From NCBI RefSeq assembly GCF_000143415.4, contig NW_003314265.1:83231-147230 (forward strand): DNA of 64,000 nucleotides, in the 5' to 3' direction. How positions within the stretch are numbered: the first letter of the stretch is position 1; each line of letters opens with the position of its first letter. The stretch is from Selaginella moellendorffii. Lineage: Eukaryota; Streptophyta; Lycopodiopsida; Selaginellales; Selaginellaceae. The notes below the pieces were generated by a model. That model did no database searches. It was not told where the DNA came from and saw only the letters and a program-made list of their open reading frames with translations. Below are positions 32,877-44,842 of the stretch, piece after piece. Both the position numbers and the translations under genes were made by a program.

Positions 32877-35396
32877 ATGGGGAAGGCGGCCGGGAGCTTC
32901 GGTAAGATCTCTCTCGATGCCGGTAGAATGCGGGTGTTTTACTGTGGATTATGGCGCAGGCGATGATCTGGGGGACGATTTCCTCACGTCTTGGAAGCCT
33001 GGGAAGCTCACCGCGGCGCCGGGGCTGGATCTTGACGACTCGCCGCCTCGGCCCATGGCCAAGACCGGGAAGACGTTTGATCTCTCCAAATTGTGAGTGG
33101 ATGGATTCCGATCGTTTCTTGCTTGTGGACGTGATTGATCGCTGCGATGAATCTTGTTGCAGCGATATGGATTTGGACCTTGATGGAGGTTTTAACAAGC
33201 TAGCCTCGTTTAATATCGATCTCGATCTCCCTGGCATTGACGCTACGATGGAGAAGAACGCTGACACTGGATCCAAAACTAAAGAAGTGAGTTCTCGGTT
33301 TAAAGGCCAAGCTCTAAGTTGAGGATACAGTCCATGGAGGTTTCTCCAGTTTGTCGTCCCCCTACTCGAGACAAGCTGCGCGTTGATCTCTCCGACAAGA
33401 ACCCTGACAAAGTGAGTTTTTCTCTTTTTTTTTGTTTAGAGGCTCAAGTTCTTTAGGATACAGTCGATGGATATTTCTCCAGTATCTCGTCCCCCTGCTC
33501 GAGACACTGATCGCTCCGACAACAACGTTGAGACTGGATCCAAAGCTAAAGAAGTGAGTTCTGGTTTAGAGGCAAGCTCTAAGTTCTTGAGGATACAGTC
33601 GATGGAGATTTCTCCAGTATCTCCCCCCCCTGCTCGAGACAAGCTGCGCGTTGATCTCTCCGGCCTGGATTCGATGAATGAGAAGAACGCTGACACTGGA
33701 TCCAAAACCAAAGAAGTGAGTTCTCTCTCTTTTTTTTTGGTTTAGAGGCCAAGCTTTAAGTTCTTGAGGATACAGTCGATGGAGATTTCTCCGGTATCTC
33801 GTTCCCCTGCTCGAGACAAGCTGCGTATCTCCGGCCTGGATTCTGACAAGAACCCTGACACAGGATCCAAAACTAAAGACGTGAGTTCTTTTTTTGTTTT
33901 TGCTTAAAAGACCAAGCTCTAAGTTCTTGAGGTTACAGTCGATGGCTGTTGTTTCTCCAGCATCTCGCCCCCCTGCTCGACACAAGCTACGTGTTGATAT
34001 CTCCGGTCTGGATTCTAGGAATGACAAGAACGCTGACACTGGATCCAAAACTAAAGAAGTGAGTTCTCCTGTTTATTTTGCTTTAGAGGCCAGGCTCTAA
34101 CTTCTTGAAGGATATAGTCGATGGAGAAAGGACCCGTTGTTTCTCCAGTATCTCGTCTCCCTGCTAGAGGCAAGCTACGTGCTGATCTGTCCGGCCTAGG
34201 TTCTAGGTATGACAAGAACGCTGACACTAGATCCAAAACTAAAGAAGTGAGTTCTATGTTTTTTGCTTGAGAGGCCAAGCTCTAAGTTCTTGAGGATACA
34301 GTCTTCTCCAGTATCTCGTACCCCTGCTCGAGACAAGCTGCGTGTTGATCTCTCCGGCCTGGATTCTAGGAATGACAAGAACGCTGACACCGGATCCAAA
34401 ACTAAAGATGTGAGTTGTCTTTTTTTTTTTGCTTGAGGCCAAACTCTAAGTTCTTGAGGATACAGTCTTCTCCAGTATCTCGAACCGCTGCTGGAGACAA
34501 GCTACGTGTTGACCTCTCCGGCCCGGATTCTAGGAATGACAATAACACTGACGCTGGATCCACAAGTAAAGATGTGAGTATGTTTGTTTTGAAGGAGAAA
34601 AGAACGATGTTAATCTCTTTCCATCCTAGGTTCCAGCAGATAAGCTGGACTCCTTTGAGGTAGACCACTCTGATGCTGCAAAGGAGAAGAGCAACGGATC
34701 CAAAGGCAAAGATGTGGTACGATCGGTGGACGAGTATTCTTCATCACCTCCTCCTGCTCGAGAGAACAATCCTGCCATCTATGCCATCAATGTAAGTAGT
34801 CCCTGCCAAGAAGTCTACTTATCTTGGAGAGTTTCCAGGTGCAAGAGATGGAGTGGCGACCGGAGCCTGCTCCCCCGCTGGCCATCGATGTAAGTCGTTC
34901 CTGCAAAGAAGTCTACTTACCTTGGAGATTTTTCCAGGCGCAAGAGATGGGGTGGCGACCGGAGGCTCCCCCCCCGCTGGCCATCGATGTAAGTAGTTCC
35001 TGCTAAGAAGTCTACTTATCTTGGAGAGTTTTCCAGGCGCAAGAGATGGAGTGGCGACCGGAGCCTGCTCCTCCACTGCTGGAGAAGCCTGAAAACGAGG
35101 TGGTCGACAAAGTGGACTGCTACACGGAAGTTCTGGAGGAGGTGAAGGGCTTGTTTCACCTCCTAACGTTAACTCCTTTCATGTCCTTCGCATTCTAGAT
35201 GTGTAAGATGCTCAAGCAGAAGAAGGAGGAAGCCACAGATCTTCTGGTGAGGGCGATCGTTGCAAACAACAAGCTGCTGTTGCTCAACAGTCCCCTGCAC
35301 GACGAGAAAATATCCTTGCATTTCTCAGTTTCAAAGAGCTTGCTTCCTTTCCTTACTACATTTCTCTTCACATCCAGCTTCTCAGGCGCTCTGTGA
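32877..35396 (+). CDS. Gene X: conserved plant protein with duplicated exons
   Basis: Unrecognised protein of about 568 residues, at least 16 exons. Exons 1-3 (32877-32901, 32960-33092, 33163-33286) join in phase and encode [20 protein letters not shown], a [18 protein letters not shown] segment and [11 protein letters not shown]. Then come eight exons from 33331 to 34573, each bounded at phase 0, of the form [18 protein letters not shown] and DTGSKTKE. A 54-codon exon follows (34630-34791), then three near-copies of [13 protein letters not shown] (34839-35141) and a final exon (35199-35396) with [19 protein letters not shown]. The N-terminal acidic and C-terminal helical parts look conserved; the middle is low-complexity, charged and likely disordered. 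The start was chosen because exon 1 splices in phase and is also preserved in the remnant at 7477. Function unknown. Confidence 0.7.
33331..34573 (+). repeat. Eight tandem exon-intron units in gene X
   Basis: Each unit contains an intron ending AGTTCTTGAGGATACAG (or a close variant), an exon of 27-43 codons and a donor GTGAGTT. All exons begin and end at phase 0, so any number can be included without changing the frame. Units differ from each other by substitutions and small in-frame gaps. Three decayed units also occur in the minus-strand copy. Confidence 0.85.
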
Positions 35397-36281
35397 ATGA
35401 ATTACTGGGAGAACCTTCTAAAGTCTGAGGTGCTTGGTTTGTTTACTGTCCAACGTCAAACGTAAACGTTTGATCGTGCTACTTAGTTTAATAAGTTTCG
35501 AGAGTTAAGGTTAAGAAGATTATATATTTTGGTATGGTATTGGCAGGACGTGCTATCAAAAATATCAAGCCTGGAAAAATCTGATATTCTAGGTGGTTGT
35601 CAAGTCTTGTGTATATTTGCATGAATCGCACGCATGTAACTACTGCTTACAACGTGGCAACGTGTTGCCCATGGAAGGACTAGGGCTTCTTTCTTTCCCA
35701 CGAAAATTTAAAAAGAACCTCACAAAGACAAAGTGAAAGGAAAAGGAATGTTTGATTTGAAACTAATGTTATATCTCTAATAAATGCCAAACCATGTAAA
35801 TACAAAAGAGATGGCGCGAAATTGGGTCGGGCGATCGCTCCGCCGACGCCCCCACCAACCGCAGCGATCTCCCGGCGCGCGGCGCCGTCGGATCACTCCC
35901 TCTTGGCACCGCGACCGTTGGATTGAGGAATATACGTGGCGGGATGTACGGCGTCTCCCCGCTCCCAGGCGTTCGCCCCGAAGAAGAAGAAGAAGAAGAA
36001 GAGGGATTCTTCGTTAGGTTCTATAGAGAAATTTGGAGCTTGTCCGGAAGAACAGTGGAAGAAGTAGAGATCTAGCTCCGGGCAGCTTCTAGGAACCGCA
36101 GGAATCGAAGGATGAGAGTCTCGCGTAGGGCTTGGTCGCGGTAGCGGCATCTGGATCGATAGGAGCAGCCATGAATTCCAGGTGTAGAGTGGGGGATCAC
36201 GACCGGCGGCGCGATAGAGGGCAAGAACGCGAGATTACGGCGAGGAATCGCTTGTAGCAGGCCAAGGATTCGAGGCGAGAG

Positions 36282-37589
36282 ATGCGTTACCAGCTGGGAA
36301 TGGAGCGCTCCAAGCTACTCACGCTCGGCAAGCCCTCTCCCGAGAATCCAATGGCGATGCTCCCCGGGGCCGGCGGCGCGGGAGGATCGATCAAGCAGAA
36401 CATCCAGGACATCGTGTGGTCGTTCATGTTTGGGGCAGGAGATGTGAGACTGAGGGCCGCCAGAGAGATTCGCAGGCTCACCAAGACATCGGCCAAGACG
36501 AGGGTCTACCTCGCGGCGGCGGGCGTGATTCCGCCGCTGGTTCTGATGCTCAAGTCCTCCTGCCACGATTCCAGAGAGGCGGCGCTCCTGGCGCTCCTAA
36601 ATCTCGCCGTGGGGAATGAGAGGTATCGTGTTCCTCGCATTGATTTCCTTGTTCTTCGTATCTAGGCTATCTCACGCTCGAATTCTTCCAGGAACAAGGT
36701 GAAGATCGTCAAGTCGGGCGCGGTGGCGCCGCTGGTGGACCTCCTCCAGACCGGCTCCACGCTGCGCGAATCCGCCGCCGCGGCGCTCTACACCCTCTCC
36801 GCCGCGCCGAGCAACAAGCCCGTCATCGGCTCCTCTGGCGCCATCCCGCTGCTGGTGGAGATGCTCACCTCGGGCAGCGTCCAGGGCAAGGTGGACGCGG
36901 TCATGGCGCTCTACAACCTGTCCACGCTCCAGGAGAATCGCCCACCAATCCTGGCCGCGCGCCCGGTGCCGCCGCTCCTCCTCCTCCTCAATAGCTGCAA
37001 AAAATCGGGCAACGTCGCGGACAAGGCCACCTCGCTGCTGGAATCGCTGTCCGCCTTCGAGGACGCGCGGGCATCCATCGGCAAGGTGGAGGGTGGGATC
37101 CTCACGCTGGTGGAGGTGCTCGAGGACGGATCCAGCAAGAGCCGCGAGCACGCCGTGGGGACGCTGCTGGCGCTGTGCCAGAGCGATCGATCCAAGTACC
37201 GCGACGCGATCCTGGACGAGGGGGCCATCCCGGGGCTGCTGGAGCTCACGGTGCAGGGCACGCCGCGAGCGCAGCGGATGGCTCACACGCTGCTGGAGCT
37301 CCTGCGCGAGTCGCCGGCGCGGAGCTCCAGTGCTGGCGGCGGCGGTGGCGGCGGTGGCGGCGGAGGAGGAGCGATCGATGGCATGGAGTGCGAGGTTGGC
37401 GGCGGCGGCGGCGGTGGCGAGGAGGAGGAGGAGATCACCGCGAGGAAGATGCTGTCGGAGATGGTCCAGCTGAGCATGGAGCAGAGCATGAGGCACTTGC
37501 AACAGAGGGCGCTCTTTTGCCGCGCCCCGTCCAGTGTCTCATCGTCGGACGATCCATCCTCGTCTCCACAGCTCTCATCGTCCGACTGA
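36282..37589 (+). CDS. Armadillo-repeat protein, PUB-like without U-box
   Basis: Two exons (36282-36622 and 36692-37589) join in phase at GNER/NKVKI, giving 412 residues. The protein consists of armadillo repeats from about residue 45 to 335, with motifs such as AAALYTLSAAPSNK, GAIPLLVEML and AVGTLLALCQ. It resembles the ARM domain of plant U-box proteins (PUB4 group) but no U-box is encoded upstream. A glycine tract and acidic run follow, then EMVQLSMEQSMRHLQQRA, a C-terminal motif found in U-box-less relatives in Arabidopsis (At3g01400/At5g58680 type). Probably a cytosolic or nuclear protein-binding scaffold. An alternative start is the ATG at 36300. Its 5' part was copied twice at 1195-2226 and 7862-8830. 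Confidence 0.88.
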
Positions 37590-37599
37590 GTGTTTAGCT

Positions 37600-38500
37600 T
37601 TCCTTTTTTTTCTTTCTCCCTTATCTTGCTGCGCCGCCTTTTTTCCTTTTCTGGCTCATTTTCTTGGTCCGCCACCTTTGCTGTTATATGTACAGAAAAA
37701 AAAAGAGATTTAAAACTTTATTTCAAGGGCGAGAGGGAGAGAAAAAAGAAAGAAGCTTGACTTGCGCGCCTGGATCGATCGATGGAGGGAGACCTCTTCT
37801 CCTGTGGCATCTTTCTCTGATTTCACGCGATCCCTTACACCCCCCCAAACTGCCTTGTCTTGTTCCCCATATTATATTCTATCTGTTGGGGCCGTCCTCT
37901 TGCGAGAAGATGCTCTTCGCAATGTAGAGAGGCGAGAGATATCAATATCGTCTAATCTCCATGGCTTTGCTTCTTTTTCTCTTTAGATTGACGAGGACTG
38001 CCTACACGAGCCCCTGGTCCCGCCATAGCTATATGACCTGCGACCCATCTCTCTGGAAATTTATGAAGTGGTCTCCATCGATCAAGACGAGAGAGAGAGA
38101 CGAGAAAGAGAGAGACCCATTTTTTTAATCTATCTATCTTCTTCTTCTTCTCCATTTCCTGGTCAAATCCCATATCCCAGTAGCTCTAGGACATTGGCCG
38201 CCCATTCCCTGCCTTATCCCAAGCTTGAGCATCATCACCTAAGAAGTACCAGCGAGAAGATCTCTTGATTGACACGGGACTCCGGGACGTTTTTCATTAT
38301 CTATGGAACAATCTCTCTTTCTCAGAGTCTTCCTGCAAATGACACTCGAAGCTTTTCCTTCTCAGTCGTGTTAGAACCAAAAATGGTCACTTTTGACGGC
38401 TGATCGAAACCAAAACGATGCATACCTCAGGGACAAAGGAGAGGGCAAAAGGAGGACAAAATCGTCGCTGGAAACCGGAACTCTGACCGACGCAAAAACG
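37600..38500. other. Intergenic region between convergent genes
   Basis: Holds the 3' flank of the ARM gene, with T- and A-rich runs and GAGA-type simple sequence near 38080-38110. No exon signal found. Confidence 0.5.
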
Positions 38501-38507
38501 GAATCCA

Positions 38508-39303
38508 TCAAACCGTCCAGCTCGATCTCGTGTTGCTGCTGTACTTGAGCGGGAGGTTTGCGTACATGGCGATGTCTTCGCGGATGATGCTGCTCTTGAG
38601 ACGAGACCTCTCGTACGAGACTTCTCCCGGGAGCACGGAGTAAAGTCTCTGGGATTTCTCGATGTCCTTGTTCAGTGGCCTCCAGCTCGACTTCAAGCTC
38701 CCTGCGAACGAAAAGATTGTATTTCTTTAAGACAAAGGAGGGAAAGAAGCTCTTACCGAGAGGATTGAAGGATGGTGGCGCTATAGCTCGGACGGGAGGA
38801 AGCGTTGGCATTTTCTCGATCTTGAGAGGAGGATCTTTCCCGATTTGTGGAGCGGCAGGAGATCTCCTCAGAATCCAGTTACCAAGCCGTTTGCCGGGAG
38901 ACATGTCCCATGCTGCGAACTTCTTCTGGATCTTGATGACGGTGTCAAATGCAAACCGCGTCCGCCTTGGAAAGAAAAAGATGTCGGTCAGTACTCTCGA
39001 CTTATGGAGCAAAACTATGACAAGTAGCTCCTCTAAAGGGGAAAAACAAATCCTACTCTCGAACAAGAACACGGAAAGAAAAAGATGCCGACCAGCATTC
39101 TCGACTTATGGAGCAAAACTAGCTCAAGACAAGCAGCAAGAACACGGTTTAAGAATCTAGGGAGATCAAGCATACCTCTGCGCGAAACACCGGAGGCGCC
39201 CGCTCTTGGGCAGGACCTTTCTCTGGATCCTCAGTGCCAGGCGATAGGTGCGCTTGAGCCCAAGGAAGTACGCCGTCGCCAGAGTGAGCTCCCACAGCAC
39301 CAT
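38508..39303 (-). CDS. Small conserved plant protein with N-terminal hydrophobic segment
   Basis: Three exons join in phase: 39303-39176, 38965-38757 and 38701-38508, for about 176 residues. The N-terminus MVLWELTLATAYFLGLKRTY contains a likely membrane anchor, followed by a basic segment. The second exon encodes FDTVIKIQKKFAAWDMSPG and a proline-rich stretch; the third SYERSRLKSSIIREDIAMYA. The mix of a membrane-like N-terminus and conserved-looking charged helices suggests a genuine gene. I do not recognise a named family and give no function. Upstream lies the broken minus-strand copy of gene X; its last splice acceptor-like site could contribute to the 5' leader but not in frame. Confidence 0.65.
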
Positions 39304-39394
39304 CGCGCCTGCGACCTTCGGTCCCTTTTGCCCTAAACGGATATCAGGGACAATTCAACACAGTAATTGCAACAGGTTGTCTCCATAGAAAATA

Positions 39395-40180
39395 AAAAAC
39401 TCACTTTTTTAGTCTTGGATCGGCCGGAGATATCAACAAGCTTATCTCGAGCAGAGCTATGAGATACTGGAGAATCCTCAAGAACTTAGAGCTTGGCCTC
39501 TCAAGCAAAAAAAAAAGAAATGAGAACTCACTTCTTTAGTTTTGGATCCTGTGTCAGCGCTCTTGTCATTCCTAGAACCTAGGCCGGACAGATCAGCAGG
39601 TAGCTTGCCTCGATACAGGAGAAAAACGGGTCCTCTCTGTGCAAGAACTTAGAGCTTGCAAAGATTAGAGAAAAAAAAGCTCACTTTCTTTAGTTTTGGA
39701 TCCTGTGTCAGCGCTCTTGTCATTCCTAGGCCGGAGAGATCAACATGTAGGTTGTCTCGAGGATACTAGAGGATCCTTTCTGTGCAAGAACTTAGAGCTT
39801 GCAAAGACAAGAGAAAAAAGAGAACTCACTTGTTTAGTTTTGGATCCTGTGTCAGCATTCTTCTCCGTCGCAGCGTCAATACCTCGAGATCGATATTGAA
39901 CGAGGCTAGCTTGTTGAAACCTCCATCAAGGTCCAAATCCATCGCTGCAACAAGACGCATCGCATCGATCAATCACATCCGCAAGCAAGAAACCAATTTG
40001 AAGAGTCTTCCCGGTCTTGGCCATGGGCCGAGGCGGCAAGATCCAGCCCCGTCGCCGCGCTGAGCTTCCCAGCAATCCAAGACCTGAAAAAATCGTCCCC
40101 CAGATCATCGCTTGCGCCATAATCCACAGTAATACCCGCATTCTACTTCCCGCCAAAGCTCACCCGAAGAACCCTAGTTT
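39395..40180 (-). pseudogene. Gene X broken copy, minus strand
   Basis: Matches the gene X leader, exons 2 and 3 and three of the repeated exon-intron units (around 39400-39480, 39535-39640, 39690-39790). Exon 1 with the ATG is deleted: the leader runs from TTGGCGGGAAG straight into GTAGAATGCGGGT. The 3' half, including the conserved C-terminus, is absent. It directly follows the stop of the START gene. This is the right arm of the inverted duplication. Confidence 0.8.
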
Positions 40181-40187
40181 AAAGATT

Positions 40188-42130
40188 TTAACGGGAAATC
40201 CCATCCCTCCCTTTAAATTTTCCCTTTAAAATATCTTTGAGCAACGCTAGCTTGGATGTCTGTTGTCTCGTTGCTTGGAGAAGTGGCCTTCTTCCAGAGC
40301 CAAAGCAGCTAGTGTCACTGGCGAGATTTTTCTTGGCGTTCTTGGGCAGTGACGATTTCGCTACGTCGCCGTTTTCTAATGCGCTCATCGATGCTGTCGC
40401 CGCTGGCGGAAATGGGTCCGAGGACGTTGTCTGTGACTTCATGTCCTCCACGAGCTCGATGATCTTGTCTAGAACTTGCAATGCACGCTCCACCTCTGAG
40501 TCGATGTGGATGACCTCTTGCCGGTCGGGGGCTTGGAGTTTCTCGGCACGAAATCGCTCTACCAGCTCTTGTGATGTCGAAGCTGCTTCCTTTACTTCTT
40601 CGATTTTGTCAGTGGCAGTGTCAGCGGTGATTCTCTTGGTCTCCATTTGCTTCTTCTCTGATCGTTTCATGCCGTCCTTGATGCGATGGTACAAAGGCTC
40701 CGAAGCCATGAGCTTTTGGAAGACTTTATGCTGGCTTGCAGATAGCACGGCCTGGGAACAAACCGCTGAGTGGTTTAGAAAAGCACAAACTTGTAGGCAA
40801 CGCGTACCTTTTGATAAAGTTTGTAGCCACTGCCAACGAGCTGCCGTGTGATGAAGTTGATCACCCAAGGTGGAACAAAGTCGAGCTTTATATCCATATT
40901 GACCAACGTCCTGCGAAAAACTGAGGTGAAACTGAAAACACGGAGAACGTCGACAAGCTTCAAACTACCTGAAGAAGCTCTGCTCGTTGGTCATCTTTTG
41001 CAGCATAAATCCACCTGAAACTTCCATGCGAACGACATCCTGTGTGGCAGGGGGTAATTCGTCCGCAGAAAATCCATAAATCTCCTCTTCACCTTCGTCT
41101 GGATCTGAAGGAGCCTACACACATGTCGATTTTGCAAACAGCTAAGAGCAGAAACACAGGGACTTCGAGCATACCGTGCCAAAAGTCACAATCACAACGT
41201 CGTCCTCAAAGTACTCCAGCTCAAACTCGGTCATGAGAACCTCCCGTTGCGCCAGAGGCCACGGTACCTTGACTCTGGAGAACTTAGTTAACACTGAAAC
41301 CACAACGCAGCCGCATACCTTATATGACACAGATCCTCGCCGACGCGAATTCTCTTCACCCATTTGGATTCCACAACTTTGAACGTCGGCATGTTAAACT
41401 GCGGCCACCTGTTTAGACGTCAACGAGGAACTCGCAGAAACAAAGCTCCAACATACCATGTATAAAACGCTGGAGCTTCCCAAGCCACACAGATAGCTGC
41501 GACAAAGAAAAAAAAATCCCAAAAGGCCAAAGCTTGAGAAAACCATCTGAGAAATTTTTTTTTCCTACCATTCATCATGGGTCCATTCACAATGCCTTCA
41601 ACACAGTAAGTGTGGAATGGCATGCCTTCTGGGCCTGGCCGATACATAACACGCATAACATCCGTTTCCTCCTTGATCTGACAAAACCACCAAAATAAAT
41701 TCTCCTTTCGATCAGAGCGAAGATGTGATTACACTACCTTCCATGAGAATGGCGTGTCTTCGTTGTCTAGGAGCTCCTGGCGAGCGCTTCTCAGCGCATC
41801 CAAAAACGTAGAAATCTCCGTCGCTCGCTTCTCGGCGACCTTGTCGATCGTCTCCTGGGACCAGGCATGGTAGTGCTTGTCTGGAAGAAATTATCGAAGA
41901 TTTCAGCCACAAACACCTGATCGACAGTGCAATCCTCTACAGGAAGCCTACATTTGACCTAGAAAATCTGCGAATGCGCGATGGATCAATCATCTTGGAT
42001 GCTTACCCAGTGCCGGGCTCGCGCTTAGCTGATCCCGCACGATCTGGACGATTCCAGCTCGCTGCGAGAGGGCTGGCGACATGAGCGACGAATCCAGGCG
42101 CGCGCGACCTCGCTCCTTGGCAGCCGCCAT
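40188..42130 (-). CDS. START-like lipid-binding domain protein
   Basis: An exon chain from the ATG at 42130 reads MAAAKERGRARLDSSL and continues (41880-41738, then seven more exons to 40188), about 470 residues. The centre looks like a START/polyketide-cyclase-type lipid-binding fold: VMYRPGPEGMPFHTYCVEG, AWEAPAFYTWWPQFNMPTF, VKVPWPLAQREVLMTEFELE, and NMDIKLDFVPPWVINFITRQ followed by GYKLYQK. A charged C-terminal tail of about 190 residues follows (KRITADTATDKIEEVKEAAS). Related plant proteins bind lipids but most have no assigned ligand; membrane segments are not evident. Its promoter is shared, head to head, with the MAPKKK gene at 42573. Two broken C-terminal copies lie at 7086 and 32455. 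Confidence 0.82.
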
Positions 42131-42572
42131 GATCGATCCACTCCCCCCCGTGAAGAACACATACTAAAAGAAATCCCAAACAGTAGCAGTTGTATCCAAC
42201 GAAGAGAAAGAAAAACGAGACACAAAGATGCACTAATGGCCTGCGTGGACGGCCAAGATGTGCTCAGATCGGACGGTCCTGGCCACTCACCGAGCTATTT
42301 GACCGAAGCGCGCTCACTGACAAAGTCTACATGGCGAGTCTCGATCCGACGGCTCTAGCCGTGCCAGCTCAGTTGCCTAGCTGGCAAATAGTTTCCCTCC
42401 TTTAGGTTGAGCGCGTAGGGTTTTCGCGATGGAGGAGGCTTTGGAGCTGCAACTAGGGATTGGTGAGCACAGCACAGGAGCTAGAAATCGCTAGAATGCG
42501 GGCGCTAGATTCTCCCAGGACGCGCAGCGGCATGGAAATCTCGTATTCTTGGTAGAATGCTTCCAGGTCGTG
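42131..42572. promoter_or_regulatory. Bidirectional promoter, START gene and MAPKKK
   Basis: 442 bases separate the two start codons. The MAPKKK-side leader contains a possible upstream reading frame at 42429-42494. No TATA box stands out. Confidence 0.5.
42429..42494 (+). other. Possible uORF in MAPKKK leader
   Basis: Encodes 21 residues beginning MEEALELQLGIG and ends TAG before the main ATG. A donor-like GTGAGC occurs within it at about 42463, so it may instead be a leader exon; splicing there to the acceptor at 42566 does not place its ATG in the kinase frame. Confidence 0.4.
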
Positions 42573-44521
42573 ATGGAGAAGGATTTTTCTCACTCGGGAT
42601 CTAGCGGGAGGCGGCGGTTAGATAGAGTGAACGCATTGGGGAGAAACACAAGCTATAATTCTACCGAGCCAGGCGATGAGAAGGATCTATTCAGGTTGGA
42701 TGGAGACGACGATGAGAGCGTGTCGAATATGCTCAGCAGGATTGGTATCACGAGGCCAGATATGCTGGGGATTCCGGCAAGCGAATGGAATAACAGGATG
42801 AGCCGGCCCTCTTCCGGTGAGTTGCAATTCAGTGGGCATCCGGAAGCTGAGAATCCAAGCACTAAATTGGTGCTACCATCTAGGCTGGGCATCCGGACGA
42901 GATCGTTTGAGCCGCCTCCTTCAAGGAACACTCTCGAGGTTGATCAACCCCGTAGCTACTCTCTCGAGGAAAAGTCTCGGGAAGATACAACGAGGCAGCT
43001 CAGTCCTTTGTCTTCTAGTCCGGACTCAGCCTCCACTTCATATGATCGCGATCGTGGCGAGGCTCAAGCCGCCGTATTGGATCGGGACTTTACTTTTCTA
43101 AACGATGGGAGCTCGGATTCGAGAAGCCATAGCAGCTCGGGTGATGGCGGTGAAGATAAGGGCCGGAGTATGGATTCGCAGGCGTCAGATGATACACATC
43201 CAACTGAGGCGGTGGAATATGAGCAAAGTCAACAGCCAACAAGTTTGACAACAAGGCTATCCTGGAGTTCATGGAAGAAGCTCGAGTTGCTGGGATCTGG
43301 GTCCTTCGGCTCGGTTTATCGGGCTGTTGGCAGGTACTAGATATCTTTCAACATGTTTTCTTCTAAGCTTCTACGTTCGTTCTTGTGCAGTGATGGGAAC
43401 TATTTTGCGGTGAAGGAGGTCCCTCTTTCCAACGCAAATGACCAAAGTGGTCTTCAGCTACAACAGGTGAGAGTTTTTTCAGTCGTTAAACAAATGCCCT
43501 GACAGGATGCTTTTCCAGGAGGTAAATTTGTTGGGTCACCTCCGACACGAAAACATTGTACAATACTTAGGAACACAAAAAGTAAGGTGCTTTCACGGTT
43601 TCTCGATTGATATTGCATTCTCACTTATCCTTTCCAGACGAACGACAAGCTGTATATTTTTCTGGAGCTGGTGACCCAGGGGTCTATCGTATCTCAGTAC
43701 AAACACTTTGAAATGTTCGACGAACAAATTAGGAAGTATACGAAGCAGATCCTTTCTGGACTCAAGTACCTACATGAGAAGAAGGTTGTGCACAGGTATG
43801 ATATGAAACAATGTGGCAGCGCACATAGTAACCGCAACCTCATGGCTTCTACAGAGATATAAAGTGCGCGAACATTCTTGTTCACGCTCATGGAACGGTC
43901 AAGCTTGCTGATTTCGGAATGGCCAAGCAGGCAAGTTATTTCTTGTGCTTCAGGACCTTTCTAAACAACTTTTCTGCCTCATTTTTAGTTGGAGAAAATA
44001 GACAGCATGAGATCCTGTAAGGGAAGCGTGTACTGGATGGCTCCGGAGGTTGGCCTTGGCAATCTTTACCCGTCTCACAAAATGCTCACAACTTCTCAGT
44101 GTCTTTCAGGTTATAAACCCGAAGAAAACAGCAGGTTTTCCAGCCGATATCTGGAGCTTGGGGTGCACTGTTCTTGAAATGGCCACCGGAAAGCCTCCAT
44201 TTAGTGACTGGGAATGGGTACGTTGTCTTGCCATCTCCTTTTCTCGCGCTGCTGCTTACCCCTTCCTCGCTATGCTAGAACACCGTCTTCTTCAGAGTTG
44301 GTCGTGGGGCGCTCCCTGAAATTCCCGACTCCATCCAAGGAGACGCTCGAGATTTTATCTTAGAGTGCTTACAAGCGGATCCTTCTAAACGGCCAACAGC
44401 GTCGAAACTCTTGGACCATCCGTTCGTAAATTCAAGACCAGTGGTGGACACGACTGGCCTAGTCACCGAATCCACAGAAATCGTCTCAGCGTACGACTCC
44501 TGGGGAGTTTCAGCAAGGTAA
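42573..44521 (+). CDS. MEKK1-type MAP kinase kinase kinase
   Basis: Eight exons (42573-43333, 43391-43466, 43519-43581, 43638-43795, 43855-43930, 43989-44048, 44110-44217, 44279-44521) join to 514 codons. The N-terminal 230 residues are Ser-rich and regulatory. The kinase domain follows: glycine loop [12 protein letters not shown], lysine in [52 protein letters not shown] and [16 protein letters not shown]. These match the plant MEKK1 group, which phosphorylates MAP2Ks in stress and immune signalling; the specific pathway here is inferred only. The intron at 43931-43988 uses a GC donor. The stop TAA at 44519 overlaps a GT-like donor, so extension by a further exon is conceivable. An unused in-frame TTG lies upstream at 42549. 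Confidence 0.9.
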
Positions 44522-44842
44522 ACTTTCAGGATTTTCAAGTGGAAAAAACTTACACGTTGGAAAATGTAGGACTGAAACCGTTCGGACTGCGCGATCAGTC
44601 CGGACAAGGCAAAGCATTTACCACAATCAATGAGCGGAGGTTTGTTTCGTGTATTTTATTTGGTAACACGCATTTTAGCACAGGATTTGATCGACGTACG
44701 AGTTCTAAAGAAAAAGAAAAAAACTCGCGCACAGGTTCTCTTCGAAAAATCGTCTCAGGCTATTGTAATTCACAACAGCCATCAACTGGAAAGAGACAAA
44801 CGAATCTCCTATACAGGGTAACCAAAACCGGGAGAGAAACTT

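Noticed and set aside
36672-37502. 276-codon minus-strand frame opposite the ARM gene
   Set aside because: Antisense shadow of GC-rich repeats; the plus-strand ARM protein explains the sequence.
38371-39072. 233-codon minus-strand frame
   Set aside because: It reads through two introns of the small conserved gene and leaves the frame in the last exon; the spliced model is better.
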